Assembly (NCBI GenBank): GCA_964600235.1
Contig: CAZRIV010000002.1
Coordinates: 248,001-312,000 of the forward strand
Length of the DNA: 64,000 nucleotides
From: MWEI01 sp964600235
GTDB taxonomy: Bacteria; Desulfobacterota; Desulfomonilia; UBA1062
Direction of reading: 5' to 3'
Within the stretch, counting starts at the first letter, position 1. Every line of letters starts with the position of its first letter. Made by a program: the position numbers and the translations under genes. Positions 37,584 through 46,127 of the stretch are shown here, piece after piece. The notes under the pieces are model-generated. The model did not search any database and was not told where the DNA came from. It was given only the letters and a program-made list of their open reading frames with translations.

Positions 37584-38597
37584 ATGAAGTCCGCTCTGAA
37601 GGTAGCCGTCCTCGATCCCACCGAGCTGGTGGGAAGCGAGATCATCAAGATCCTCGAGGAGAGGAATTTCCCCCTTGCCGAGCTCATTTTGCTGGGCAAC
37701 AGGCGCACGGCAGGAGAGAAGGCCGAGTGCCAGGGCCGGGAGTGGCCGATACGGGTCCTTGACAGCCTGTCGTTCAAGGGGGTCGATCTGGCGTTCTTTT
37801 CATGCGAGACGGCAACGACCATGGAGCATGCCGCCAGGGCCAAGGCATCGGGATCCACGATCATTGACTTCAGTTCCCGGTTTTCGCTTGCAGACTCCGT
37901 GCCCGTTGTCGTACCCGAGGTGAATCCCGGCGCGCTGAAGCAGCACCAGGGCATCATTGCATGCCCCAGGGCCGCGACGGTCCAGCTGGCACTGACGCTC
38001 TGGCCCATCCACCAGGCGGCCAGGATAAGGCGCGTCACTGTCTCCACGTACCAGGCAGTCTCAGACAGCGGGGGCCGGGCGCTCGACGAGCTGACCGGCC
38101 AGGTGAGGGACCTTTTCAGCTTCCGGGAGCCCCGGGGAGACATGTTCCCCCAGCAGATCGCGTTTTCCGCCCTGCCCCAGGTGAGGCCGTTCATGGAAAA
38201 CGGCTATACCGAGGAGGAGATGACCATCTGCCGGGAGACGCAGAGAATCCTGGGTGAGAGGAACCTGCGCATCTCCGCCACGAGCGTGTACGTCCCTGTC
38301 TTCTACTCCCACGCCGAGTCCGTCACCATCGAGACGGCCAGGAAAATAACACCCGATGAGGTCAGGGAGATCCTCTCGAAGGCGCCCGGTGTCATGGTTC
38401 AGGACGACCCGAAGGCAAACCTCTACCCCACACCCATCCATGCGGCCGGGACGGATGAATGCCTGGTGGGCCGCATCAGGCAGGACCTCTCCAGCGACAA
38501 CGGGATCGTCCTGTGGAGCGTGTGCGACAATATCCGCAAAGGGGCTGCGCTCAATGCGGTGCAGATCGCCGAGCACCTGATGAATGCAAAGGCCTAA
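37584..38597 (+). CDS. Aspartate-semialdehyde dehydrogenase homologue without catalytic residues (pseudoenzyme)
   Basis: 337 residues that align end to end with aspartate-semialdehyde dehydrogenase (STYQAVSDSGG, VVVPEVNPGAL, NLYPTPIHAAGTDECLVGRIR). The enzyme features are degraded. The NADP glycine loop GATGxVG reads DPTELVG at 11-17. The catalytic Cys in NCST is Ala130 (ACPRAAT at 126-132). The substrate Arg of FRM is Ser101, and the Arg of RVPV is Tyr236. Gln157 and His243 remain. The frame is intact over the full length and the start has no unusual feature. It probably does not catalyse the Asd reaction; a USG-1-like or regulatory role is possible. A functional asd must lie elsewhere. Confidence 0.8.
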   Translation: MKSALKVAVLDPTELVGSEIIKILEERNFPLAELILLGNRRTAGEKAECQGREWPIRVLDSLSFKGVDLAFFSCETATTMEHAARAKASGSTIIDFSSRFSLADSVPVVVPEVNPGALKQHQGIIACPRAATVQLALTLWPIHQAARIRRVTVSTYQAVSDSGGRALDELTGQVRDLFSFREPRGDMFPQQIAFSALPQVRPFMENGYTEEEMTICRETQRILGERNLRISATSVYVPVFYSHAESVTIETARKITPDEVREILSKAPGVMVQDDPKANLYPTPIHAAGTDECLVGRIRQDLSSDNGIVLWSVCDNIRKGAALNAVQIAEHLMNAKA

Positions 38598-38635
38598 GCG
38601 GGTAGTAATCCCACGACCATGAGGTCACAAAAGCC

Positions 38636-39409
38636 ATGAGGATGACCCTGGGACAATACCTTCCCCGTGACTCCCTTGTGCACCGCATCGACCCTAGGGT
38701 TAAGCTCTTCCTCATGGCGCTCGGTATCGGGGTGACCTTCAAACTTGAAGGACCGGCACCACTGGCGGCACTCTTTCTCACCTGCATCGCCTTCACCCTG
38801 GGTGCAAAGATATCCCTAAGGAGCATTTCAACGGGGCTGGCGCCCTTCCTGTGGCTCTTCCTGTTCACCGCGGTTCTCCACGTGTTCATGACGCCCGGCG
38901 ACCCATTGTGGATACCATACGCGACAAAGCAGGGTCTCGTTGGAGGAGGCCGGGTGGCGTGTCAGCTGATGCTGGCCATCTGGATCTCGACGCTCGCCAC
39001 CCTGACCACCTCGCCCCTGGACACGGTCTGGGCGCTGGAATGGTACATGAAGCCCCTGAAGTACATGAACGTCCCCACGGACGAGATCGCACTGGTGGTA
39101 ATGCTGGCCATACGTTTCATCCCACTTCTTTTCGAGGAGACCGACCGGATCATCAAGGCCCAGAAGGCCAGAGGTGTGGACCTGGAATCTCCGGGCATCG
39201 TGCACAAGGTCCGCTCGCTGGTGCCGGTCATCGTTCCTTTGCTGCACAGCGTGTTCAGGAAGGCGGACGACCTGGCCGTGGCCCTGACGCTGCGGGGGTA
39301 TACCCCCGGCATTATCCGAACCCGCATGAAGGAGCTCGCCATGAACCGGGCCGACTACGTGGTTCTGGCGGGTGTGAGCGCCTGGTTTGTGGGGCTGCTG
39401 TTCGTGTAG
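38636..39409 (+). CDS. Energy-coupling factor transporter transmembrane protein (EcfT/CbiQ-like)
   Basis: 257 residues with about five membrane segments. The two coupling motifs on the cytoplasmic helices are present: KARGVD near 180 and LRGYTP near 220. EcfT links an S-component to a pair of ATPases for uptake of vitamins or metal ions. Here no EcfA ATPase or S-component is next to it, so it should use a shared module, or subunits encoded elsewhere. It starts 39 bases after the Asd-like gene and may share its transcript. Confidence 0.85.
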   Translation: MRMTLGQYLPRDSLVHRIDPRVKLFLMALGIGVTFKLEGPAPLAALFLTCIAFTLGAKISLRSISTGLAPFLWLFLFTAVLHVFMTPGDPLWIPYATKQGLVGGGRVACQLMLAIWISTLATLTTSPLDTVWALEWYMKPLKYMNVPTDEIALVVMLAIRFIPLLFEETDRIIKAQKARGVDLESPGIVHKVRSLVPVIVPLLHSVFRKADDLAVALTLRGYTPGIIRTRMKELAMNRADYVVLAGVSAWFVGLLFV

Positions 39410-39547
39410 AAAGATATTTGGCGTGACTGCCTTAATCTGTTTGCCGAATGGGAAAAATAATAGCTATCAAAGGTAAATAAATACTACTAAAGAATATCCG
39501 CCATATAAGAATCAAATATAACATAATGAAATAAATAAGAAATAACA

Positions 39548-39563
39548 TGGCATTGACATTGCT
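39548..39563 (+). promoter_or_regulatory. Candidate sigma-54 promoter
   Basis: TGGCATTGACATTGCT at 39548-39563 has GG at the -24 position and GC at the -12 position with ten bases between, plus TGGC and TTGC flanking, a very good sigma-54 match. It lies 75 bases before a lipoprotein gene. A TATAAT is also present at 39566-39571, without a properly spaced -35. Confidence 0.55.
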
Positions 39564-39637
39564 CTTATAATCTAGGACAATTCCTTGGTGTTTTTCACCT
39601 GCACAGGAACTGCGAAAAAATCTGATGGGGGATTCAT

Positions 39638-40147
39638 ATGAACTTTATGAGGGCTGAGAGCATTATCAAGTTGATCATTGCTTTATCTTTTCTAGCGTTA
39701 TTTGCCGGTTGCGGAGGCAGCGGAGGTTCGGACGGCAGCAAATCCACGAATGATCAGGCAAGCGAGGACAATGATTCCGATACATCCGGCGGGAACAGCA
39801 GCCAGGCAATAGGCAACTGGATCCTGATCAATTTCCTGCCCGATGACACTGATGGAGAATGGGATGAGGATGATACATCAGGGATTGGATTCACGCTGGT
39901 TGTCACGGAGACGACATGGGAAGAACAGGATATGAACAGCAGTTGCAAAGAAATTAACTCATATTCTCTTGGCAGTGATTTGAAATTCAAGAAGAAGTTC
40001 CTCTCTGTCAGCGGTTCCTGCCCTTTTACGAAGCTGCCTGATGAGACAGGCTATCTGGAGTTCCAAGACGATGGCAATATAATGATCGAGCATTTCGATC
40101 TGCTGCCCGGCGATGAGATCCTTGCCTTCAAATGGATGAGGCAGTAG
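39638..40147 (+). CDS. Small acidic lipoprotein
   Basis: 169 residues. The signal ends in a lipobox (LFAGC), and a Gly/Ser/Asp-rich linker follows (GGSGGSDGSKSTNDQASED). The remaining ~115 residues are Asp/Glu-rich with two cysteines that could form a disulfide (SSCKE, SGSCPF). No known family was recognised; it resembles small beta-barrel-like lipocalin-type domains only in size. GGGGATTC precedes the ATG. Sigma-54 control is likely from the upstream site. Confidence 0.65.
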   Translation: MNFMRAESIIKLIIALSFLALFAGCGGSGGSDGSKSTNDQASEDNDSDTSGGNSSQAIGNWILINFLPDDTDGEWDEDDTSGIGFTLVVTETTWEEQDMNSSCKEINSYSLGSDLKFKKKFLSVSGSCPFTKLPDETGYLEFQDDGNIMIEHFDLLPGDEILAFKWMRQ

Positions 40148-40167
40148 GGTTCTCTATAATAAATGCA

Positions 40168-40199
40168 CCCCGGGGCCCTGTTTCATGCGGTCCCGGGGT
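40168..40199 (+). terminator. Hairpin after the lipoprotein gene
   Basis: An almost perfect 11-bp stem, 40168-40178 with 40189-40199, GC-rich, 20 bases after the stop. No T-run follows. The rest of the gap to 40420 holds nothing I can identify. Confidence 0.5.
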
Positions 40200-40420
40200 T
40201 AAAAGTACATGTTCGATGTTGAGGTTCCTTCTTGCCTGGATTGAAATACACCGGTCTTGCCCCTGTAATGTCAATTTTATTAGGATTTGATTATATTGAA
40301 CAATTATGGATATCCGCTTTCGAGAGGGCGACACGCAGGATGAATTCATTCGATAGACGCCCCTGCTCATTTAACACTCACCCGGTTACATCAACTTTGC
40401 AAATCACTTGCCGGATTCAT

Positions 40421-40449
40421 TTGTCATCCCAGGTAAAGTTTTGTATAAC
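40421..40449 (+). promoter_or_regulatory. Strong sigma-70 promoter for the receiver gene
   Basis: TTGTCA at 40421-40426 and TATAAC at 40444-40449, spaced by exactly 17 bases, each five of six matches; located about 70 bases before the receiver start. Confidence 0.6.
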
Positions 40450-40517
40450 AATACTAAGCCCACTGCTCACTGGCGATAGGCTTCAATGAATATAATGAAA
40501 TAAAAATGGAGGCAGTG

Positions 40518-40967
40518 ATGTCCGACGGACTTGATCTGATCATCGTGGATGACGAGCAGCACGTATGCGAGGTGCTTTCGGAGACCATAAGCAAGTTTTA
40601 CACCTGGGGGGAGATCCTCACGTTCAACGATTATGAGAGCGCCACTACCTACTGCCTGGCCCGGGACAGGGGGCTCATGGTCTTTGTCCTGGATGTCTTT
40701 GTGGGGGACAGCAACGGGTTTGCCTTCCTGGACGCCATTGCCGAGAAATATCCCAACGCACAACCGGACACGGTCATGATCTCGGGCATGGCCAGTGACG
40801 ATGTGGTGGACATGTGTCTGGCCACCGGGGTGAACCATCTGCTGGAAAAGCCGGTGAGGAATTATGCCCTGCAGCTTGCAGTCAGGGCCATAGTGATGAA
40901 GTATCTGAAGTTCGCCAAGAAACTGCTCTCCGATACGGAATTTGCGGAGCTCATAGACCGCATCTGA
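40518..40967 (+). CDS. Stand-alone response-regulator receiver domain
   Basis: 149 residues. A complete receiver: acidic pair (IIVDDEQH), phospho-acceptor Asp in FVLDVFVGD, Ser in MISGM and Lys in LLEKPV. No output domain; a short helical C-terminal extension (FAKKLLSDTEFAELIDRI) follows. The ATG at 40518 is chosen because GGAGG lies just upstream of it and at the other ATG (40506) it would be internal. No kinase adjoins. It may serve the hybrid kinase at 15.5 kb or another. Confidence 0.85.
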   Translation: MSDGLDLIIVDDEQHVCEVLSETISKFYTWGEILTFNDYESATTYCLARDRGLMVFVLDVFVGDSNGFAFLDAIAEKYPNAQPDTVMISGMASDDVVDMCLATGVNHLLEKPVRNYALQLAVRAIVMKYLKFAKKLLSDTEFAELIDRI

Positions 40968-40999
40968 AACGAAAGGGACTACTAAGGTAGCCTACGGGA

Positions 41000-41833
41000 A
41001 TGGACATGTCGACAAACCTCATCATCGCTGTCGTGCTTTTTGGTGTGCTTCTGCTTGTGTTGTGGTTTTTCTCTCACCTGGCAAGAAGGGGCGAGTCCGA
41101 CAGTGTCGAAGGCCTGCGTGAAGTGGCTGATCGGGGAGATGTATATTCCCAGTTCAGGCTGGGCCAGCTGTATTATGAAGGCAAGGGCGTAACCCGCGAC
41201 GATGCCGAGGCTGCAAAGTGGTTCCAGAAGGCCGCCGTACAGGAGCATTCAGAGGCTCAATATATCCTCGCTTCCATGTACGAGAAGGGGGCGGGTCTCA
41301 AGAAGAACGATGAAGAGGCATTCCGCCTGTACCTGCAGGCCGCCACCCAGGGCCATGAACGTGCATCGGTCATCCTGGAGGCGGAAAAGTGGACCATCTA
41401 TAAAAAGAAGCACCTGTCCGGCAACGAGATTATCCATACAGAGATCACATACAGGCACCAGGAGACTGAACCCGAAGCCCGGGCGACACCTCAGGAGCAT
41501 GCCTTTGATGCTGTCCCTTCAGGCAGTGACGGGCGGCTCCAGAAATACCTTGCAAAGGCCCAGGCCGGAGATATGGATGCCCAGTATAACCTGGGCATCA
41601 TGTTCTATCACGGCGAAGGAGTCGAGAGGGATCATGAGGAGGCCCTCAAATGGTTTCATCTCGCTGCCGAGCAGAACGACCCGGAGGCCCAGTATAACCT
41701 CGGCTTCATGTACGGCAGGGGCGAGGGGGCTGCCAAGAACCACCGGATGTCCATGGAATGGTTTCAGAAGGCCGCTTCCCAGGGCCATAGCGGAGCCCGT
41801 GAGATCCTCGAAAAGATGTTCAGGAAGTCCTGA
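41000..41833 (+). CDS. Sel1-repeat protein with N-terminal membrane anchor
   Basis: 277 residues. A single N-terminal membrane helix (LIIAVVLFGVLLLVLWFF) is followed by two blocks of Sel1 repeats: about two in 43-115 (FRLGQLYYEGKGVTRDDAEAAKW) and two to three in 185-270, separated by a non-repeat linker. It probably scaffolds protein complexes at the inner membrane. It is 32 bases after the receiver gene. Its repeats are less regular than those of the fusion protease at 25.5 kb and are not close copies. Confidence 0.85.
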   Translation: MDMSTNLIIAVVLFGVLLLVLWFFSHLARRGESDSVEGLREVADRGDVYSQFRLGQLYYEGKGVTRDDAEAAKWFQKAAVQEHSEAQYILASMYEKGAGLKKNDEEAFRLYLQAATQGHERASVILEAEKWTIYKKKHLSGNEIIHTEITYRHQETEPEARATPQEHAFDAVPSGSDGRLQKYLAKAQAGDMDAQYNLGIMFYHGEGVERDHEEALKWFHLAAEQNDPEAQYNLGFMYGRGEGAAKNHRMSMEWFQKAASQGHSGAREILEKMFRKS

Positions 41834-41876
41834 TACGTACGGCATCTCTCGCAGATTCCCCTTGTAAAGGTGGACC

Positions 41877-42614
41877 GTGTCGCAGAACAAGAAAAAATAT
41901 TATACCGTGGCGAGAGGCAGGGTGCCGGGTATTTATTCACGCTGGTTCGGCCCCGGGGGGGCTGAAGAGCAGATAAGGGGTTTTGCCGGAGCGGTCTACC
42001 GCGGGTTTGCCACCATGGAAGAAGCCAGGGATTTCATGGCCCGGCCCATCTCATCAGTCAGACGCCAGACCACGGCATACGACCTGGAAAACTCCGATGA
42101 CAAACCCTCAGATACCGCTCGGCCCATCCATATATATACCGACGGCGGCTGCCTGGACAATCCCGGGCCCGGTGGTTACGGGGCAGTGATCATGGAGGGG
42201 GACAGGCGCATCGAGCTTTCAGGCGGGTACCGGCTCACCACCAACAACCGCATGGAGATCATGGCCTGCATCAAGGCCATAGGGACATTAAAGAAAAACT
42301 CCCAGGCCGTTCTTTTCACGGATTCGAAGTACGTGGCCAATGCCATTGAGAAGGGGTGGGCGCTCAAATGGCGCTCCAAGAACTGGATGCGCGACAAAAA
42401 CAACAGGGCCGTGAACAGCGACCTGTGGGCGGAAATGCTCATGCTGCTTGAACACCATGATGTGGTCTTCAGATGGGTGCGTGGGCATGCAGGCAACCCG
42501 GAAAACGAACGGTGCGATGTGCTGGCGAAAAAGGCTGCCCAGGGAAAGGATCTGGAAGCGGATTCCGGATATGAAAAGGCCATTGCCGAGATGAAGGAAT
42601 CCAGGTTGTTCTAG
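41877..42614 (+). CDS. rnhA: Ribonuclease HI with N-terminal hybrid-binding domain
   Basis: 245 residues. Residues 6-55 form the caulimovirus-VI/hybrid-binding domain (KKYYTVARGRVPGIYSRW and FAGAVYRGFATMEEA). The catalytic RNase H domain then has the four acidic residues: D in YTDGGC, E in NNRMEIMA, D in FTDSKYV, and D in NERCDVLA. It degrades RNA of RNA:DNA hybrids. The start is a GTG at 41877. This architecture is unusual for proteobacterial RnhA but is common in anaerobes. Confidence 0.92.
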   Translation: MSQNKKKYYTVARGRVPGIYSRWFGPGGAEEQIRGFAGAVYRGFATMEEARDFMARPISSVRRQTTAYDLENSDDKPSDTARPIHIYTDGGCLDNPGPGGYGAVIMEGDRRIELSGGYRLTTNNRMEIMACIKAIGTLKKNSQAVLFTDSKYVANAIEKGWALKWRSKNWMRDKNNRAVNSDLWAEMLMLLEHHDVVFRWVRGHAGNPENERCDVLAKKAAQGKDLEADSGYEKAIAEMKESRLF

Positions 42615-42672
42615 GGCATTTCACAGATGAGCTCAGACCCGGCTGTTCATCATGAGCAGGTGTCAGAGGGGG

Positions 42673-43020
42673 CTACAAGGTATTGCTCCTTATGAATTCG
42701 TTCCATTTTTCATCGTCCGACGTGCTCGTGATGCTGATGGCGCCTTCACCCTTCTTGAGGTCCACCCAGGCCAGGATGCCATTGACGGTAAGGGCCTCTG
42801 CAGGGATCATGACACGCAGCGGCGCACCGATAAACTCTTTCTGCTGAACAGAGCTCATGGCCTTGAAGATCTGGGGCGATACCAGGCACATCCCATGGAT
42901 GCTTATGTCGCGGGCTATTCCTCGGCCGTTGAGCAGTACGCCCATCTTGAGCAGCACCGTTATCTTGACCTTTTGTCTATGTTCTCTGCGCCGCTCGTGC
43001 GAAGCATTCTCCGAGTCCAT
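42673..43020 (-). CDS. PilZ-domain protein
   Basis: 115 residues, one PilZ domain, with the RxxxR element as RRREHR and DISIHG as DxSxxG. It should bind c-di-GMP. AAGGA precedes the ATG. It is divergent from another PilZ protein gene, 196 bases away, and no flagellar or polysaccharide genes are adjacent. Confidence 0.85.
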   Translation of the reverse strand: MDSENASHERRREHRQKVKITVLLKMGVLLNGRGIARDISIHGMCLVSPQIFKAMSSVQQKEFIGAPLRVMIPAEALTVNGILAWVDLKKGEGAISITSTSDDEKWNEFIRSNTL

Positions 43021-43216
43021 GGCATGATTCCTTTCTGTGAGACGCGCTCTCTTTTGCGTTGCAGGACTGTTTTAGTTCCTGACTTGAAAAAGGCTATACA
43101 CCACATTTCTTTAAAAGAGAAGCGAGGAGAAAGGGACGTATGGGGCGTTCAGTCCGGGAAAGGGTCATGCATAAGGCGGTATAAAGTATCCAGGCCCGGA
43201 TGACGAGAAGGTAACT

Positions 43217-43669
43217 ATGTCTGATATCAGGGGAAACGTTAAGGATAAACGTAAGCATGAACGCCAGCAGGTCAGGCATCCCGCACGGCTGAAGATATCT
43301 CTTTCAAGCCGAAACTCCGGCAAGATACTTCAGGGAATACAGAGCGTGATTGCCATGGCGGAAACGAAAAACATCTCCATCGGCGGCATGTCGCTGAAGA
43401 TCGTCGGTTCTCCCTTCGACGCTAGGCGGAGCCTAACCCCTGCAAATGCCGGACATGTGGTCGGCAGGCCCATAGAGGTTGTTCTGGAAGAAGAGAACAT
43501 CATCATCTGGGGTGATGTGATACGCACCGAGTCCGATACCCTCGAGCTTGCCATTGTCATCTACAAGGTGTCCGACGTCAAGGAATGGAAAAAGCTCTGC
43601 AGCCGGAGGTCCGACGGCATCAGCATTTTCCCGGATACCCTCGCAGTGCGCCGCAAGAGAAGGTCCTGA
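43217..43669 (+). CDS. PilZ-domain protein
   Basis: 150 residues with a single PilZ domain: KHERQQVRHPARLK carries the RxxxR motif and NISIGGMSL is the NxSxxG motif. A 25-residue C-terminal tail is basic. GAGAAGG precedes the ATG. Divergent from the PilZ gene at 42673; the two may be coregulated through the shared intergenic region. Confidence 0.85.
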   Translation: MSDIRGNVKDKRKHERQQVRHPARLKISLSSRNSGKILQGIQSVIAMAETKNISIGGMSLKIVGSPFDARRSLTPANAGHVVGRPIEVVLEEENIIIWGDVIRTESDTLELAIVIYKVSDVKEWKKLCSRRSDGISIFPDTLAVRRKRRS

Positions 43670-43676
43670 GAGGGGT

Positions 43677-44765
43677 TCATTCAAAGGGCAGCAGCATCTG
43701 GGTATATCTGAAGATCTCCTGATGAGAGCGGGGAAAGTGGGAGACACTCACCCCTAAAAGCCGCACCTTTTTCATGCCCGCGTCCGTGTCGCGCAGCAGG
43801 ATCAGGGATTGCCCGGCTATGGTATCCGCATCGTCCATGAATTCCCTGAGGGTAACGCTCCTGGTGACGGACTGGAAATCGAAATATTTCAGCTTCAGGG
43901 TCACGGTCCTGCCGGCAAGGCCCTCCTGCCTCATGATACGGGATACATTCGATGCGAGCCTGGTTATGATGATGCGCATGTACGCCAGGTCGTCGATATC
44001 TTCAGCCAGCGTGACCTCCTTTCCCACGGATTTTCTCTCGCGCTCGGGCGTCACGGGGCGCGGATCATATCCCCTGGCAATGCCGTAGAAGAAGGTTCCT
44101 GTCTTGCCGAACCAGCGGATGAGGTCGTCCAGGGAGACTTCCATGAGGTCTGCACCGGTTTTTATGCCCAGAGAGAGCATCTTCTGCTCGGTGACCTTGC
44201 CGACGCCGGGAAACTTACCTATGGGCAGATGCGCGATGAACTCCAGCGCCCTTGCCGGGGGGATGACCGTGAGTCCGTCGGGTTTCCGAAAGTCGGAAGC
44301 GGCCTTGGCCAGGAACTTGTTGTAGGAGACCCCTGCCGAGGCGGTCAAGGAGAGGGAGTCCCGTATTCTCTGACGGATCTCCCGGGCGATCCCTCCGGCC
44401 AGGGCAGAGTGTTTCTTGTTGAGCGTCACATCCAGGAACGCCTCGTCCAGAGACAGGGGCTCGACCAGGTCCGTATACTCACAGAAGATCTCCATGATCT
44501 TCTGTGAAGCCGCCTCGTACTCCGTGAAACGCGGGGGCAGGAATACGGCGTGCGGGCAGAGCCTCCTGGCCCGTGCCGACGACATGGCCGAGTGGATGCC
44601 GAACTTCCTGGCCTCATACGAGCACGCGGCAACGACGCCGCGTTGATCAGGCACACCCCCGACTACTACAGGCCTGCCTTTCAGCCCGGGGTTGTCGCGT
44701 TGCTCCACCGAGGCATAAAAGGCATCCATATCGACATGGATGATCTTGCGGGTATCGTGCATCAT
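43677..44765 (-). CDS. dinB: DNA polymerase IV (Y-family)
   Basis: 362 residues, translesion polymerase. Palm residues are DMDAFYASVE near the N-terminus and SLDEAFLD with the two catalytic acidics. A helix-hairpin-helix thumb contains LPIGKFPGVGKVTEQKM, and the C-terminal little finger domain is complete. It lacks an obvious beta-clamp-binding end. Convergent with the PilZ gene by 7 bases. No LexA box was recognised upstream. Confidence 0.94.
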   Translation of the reverse strand: MMHDTRKIIHVDMDAFYASVEQRDNPGLKGRPVVVGGVPDQRGVVAACSYEARKFGIHSAMSSARARRLCPHAVFLPPRFTEYEAASQKIMEIFCEYTDLVEPLSLDEAFLDVTLNKKHSALAGGIAREIRQRIRDSLSLTASAGVSYNKFLAKAASDFRKPDGLTVIPPARALEFIAHLPIGKFPGVGKVTEQKMLSLGIKTGADLMEVSLDDLIRWFGKTGTFFYGIARGYDPRPVTPERERKSVGKEVTLAEDIDDLAYMRIIITRLASNVSRIMRQEGLAGRTVTLKLKYFDFQSVTRSVTLREFMDDADTIAGQSLILLRDTDAGMKKVRLLGVSVSHFPRSHQEIFRYTQMLLPFE

Positions 44766-44826
44766 AAGAGGTATATTTTACAGGCAATTAAACATATGAT
44801 GAATGATGTCGACCCATGTCAGCTCT

Positions 44827-45687
44827 TCATAAGTTGACGAAAAAGTCCTGAATTATCCCGAGGGACTCCAGGGGCTTCTCCTGGGGGATGAGGTGGCCTG
44901 CACCACTGACCAGGCGGTAGGTGCCCCGGGGGAACATGGAGGTCGCCTTTTTCAGGTCTATGTATGCCCGGTTCTCGCTGACTTCCCCTTCCAGGACCAG
45001 GGCAGGGCAGGTCACTTTCGGCAGCAGCGGCCACGGGTCATACTGCATTCCGCCCATGAACAGCGACGCCTCGCGAAGGGGTGAACACGCCAGCCGGAGG
45101 CCTCCGGCATCGAGCCTTTTCATGCCGTATTCCACATACAGATCGAGCATCTCCTCATCCCAGTTCCTGAACATGGCCTTTGATCTGAGATAGGCGTGCG
45201 CCTCGCCTGTGTCGTTCCAGGTGTCTTTTCTGCGGATGGACTTGGAGGCCAGGGGGTGCAGATCCACGGTGATCTGCATCTTGTAGAAATCCTCAGGGAG
45301 GAATATGGGCTCGAACAGGACAAGGCCGCATGCGTCAAGCCCATAGCATGCCTCGGCAATGGTTATGACCGTAGCCCCCATGGAGTGGCCAGCCATGGCA
45401 GGCCTTTCGATGTTCAGAGCCCTGCACAGGCTTGCCAGGTCCTGGGCAATGGTCAGCCAGTTGAGTCCGCCCTTTTCAGGGTCCGACTCCCGGTGGTCGC
45501 AGAAGTATGGTGCAATGACCCGCCACCTGGGGGAGAGCTCCCGGGCTATGGGGTGCCACAGCCAGGGCAGGAACCCCGTGGCATGCAGAAGTATCAGGGT
45601 CGGGCCGTCACCCTCATAGAGGAGATACGACAGGTCAACATCACCGATGTCCTGCGATAAAATCCTGGGTTCACGATCTCTGGACAT
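44827..45687 (-). CDS. Alpha/beta hydrolase
   Basis: 286 residues. An alpha/beta fold with the oxyanion HATGF, nucleophile elbow GHSMGA and the C-terminal catalytic His in VSGAGHLIPQEKP. The acid is probably the Asp or Glu near VLEGEVSENRAYI. It looks like a lipase/esterase or haloalkane-dehalogenase-like enzyme; the substrate is unknown. GGAGAG precedes the ATG. dinB follows after about 60 bases. Confidence 0.85.
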   Translation of the reverse strand: MSRDREPRILSQDIGDVDLSYLLYEGDGPTLILLHATGFLPWLWHPIARELSPRWRVIAPYFCDHRESDPEKGGLNWLTIAQDLASLCRALNIERPAMAGHSMGATVITIAEACYGLDACGLVLFEPIFLPEDFYKMQITVDLHPLASKSIRRKDTWNDTGEAHAYLRSKAMFRNWDEEMLDLYVEYGMKRLDAGGLRLACSPLREASLFMGGMQYDPWPLLPKVTCPALVLEGEVSENRAYIDLKKATSMFPRGTYRLVSGAGHLIPQEKPLESLGIIQDFFVNL

Positions 45688-45793
45688 GGAATTCTCTCCC
45701 GGAAGGCAGCCTTTTTTTACGCATCAGTATGTATGAAACCAGGGTAGTGTTCAACACGGATTTTCAGTTTTATCGGGCGAAGGCTGCGTATCC

Positions 45794-46012
45794 ATCCAGA
45801 TTGTGCGTTTGAAGGTGTTTCAGATTGATCCGTTCAAGGCAGTGATCTCGCCGCTTTTCGATGAATGCCTATGATGCCGGCTGCTTGAGGCGGCGAGATC
45901 ACTGCCTTGAACGGACTCATGAAAACAATTTTGCCTGGCACGAACCATATGCCAGCGCACTCTTGGACTGTATCAGGTACATGTGTACATTTCCAAACGC
46001 ACAATCTTGGAT
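45794..46012. repeat. Palindromic element D with terminal inverted repeats
   Basis: A 219-bp intergenic unit. The ends are near-perfect inverted repeats: GATTGTGCGTTTG at 45799-45811 is repeated inverted at 45993-46006. Inside is a hairpin with perfect 26-bp arms (45829-45854 and 45890-45915), and a 35-nt loop. No coding capacity. It shares GAAGGTGTTT at 45811-45820, the hairpin type and the right-hand 50 bases with element A at 9.77 kb. The layout fits a non-autonomous mobile element (MITE-like). The 440-base gap to 46127 contains nothing else I can assign. Confidence 0.75.
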
Positions 46013-46127
46013 TCATGTGATCGGGCGTGCAGGGCCGGCATGTCATATGGCAGAATCTGTGCTTTTTGAGGCCTGAAGGCATGAAAGGGTCTTTAAAAGT
46101 GGGTCCGTATAGATTATCTTAGTTACC

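Noticed and set aside
45937..45957. Sigma-54-like TGGCACG in element D
   Set aside because: The GC dinucleotide is two bases too far from GG, so the -12 element is out of register.
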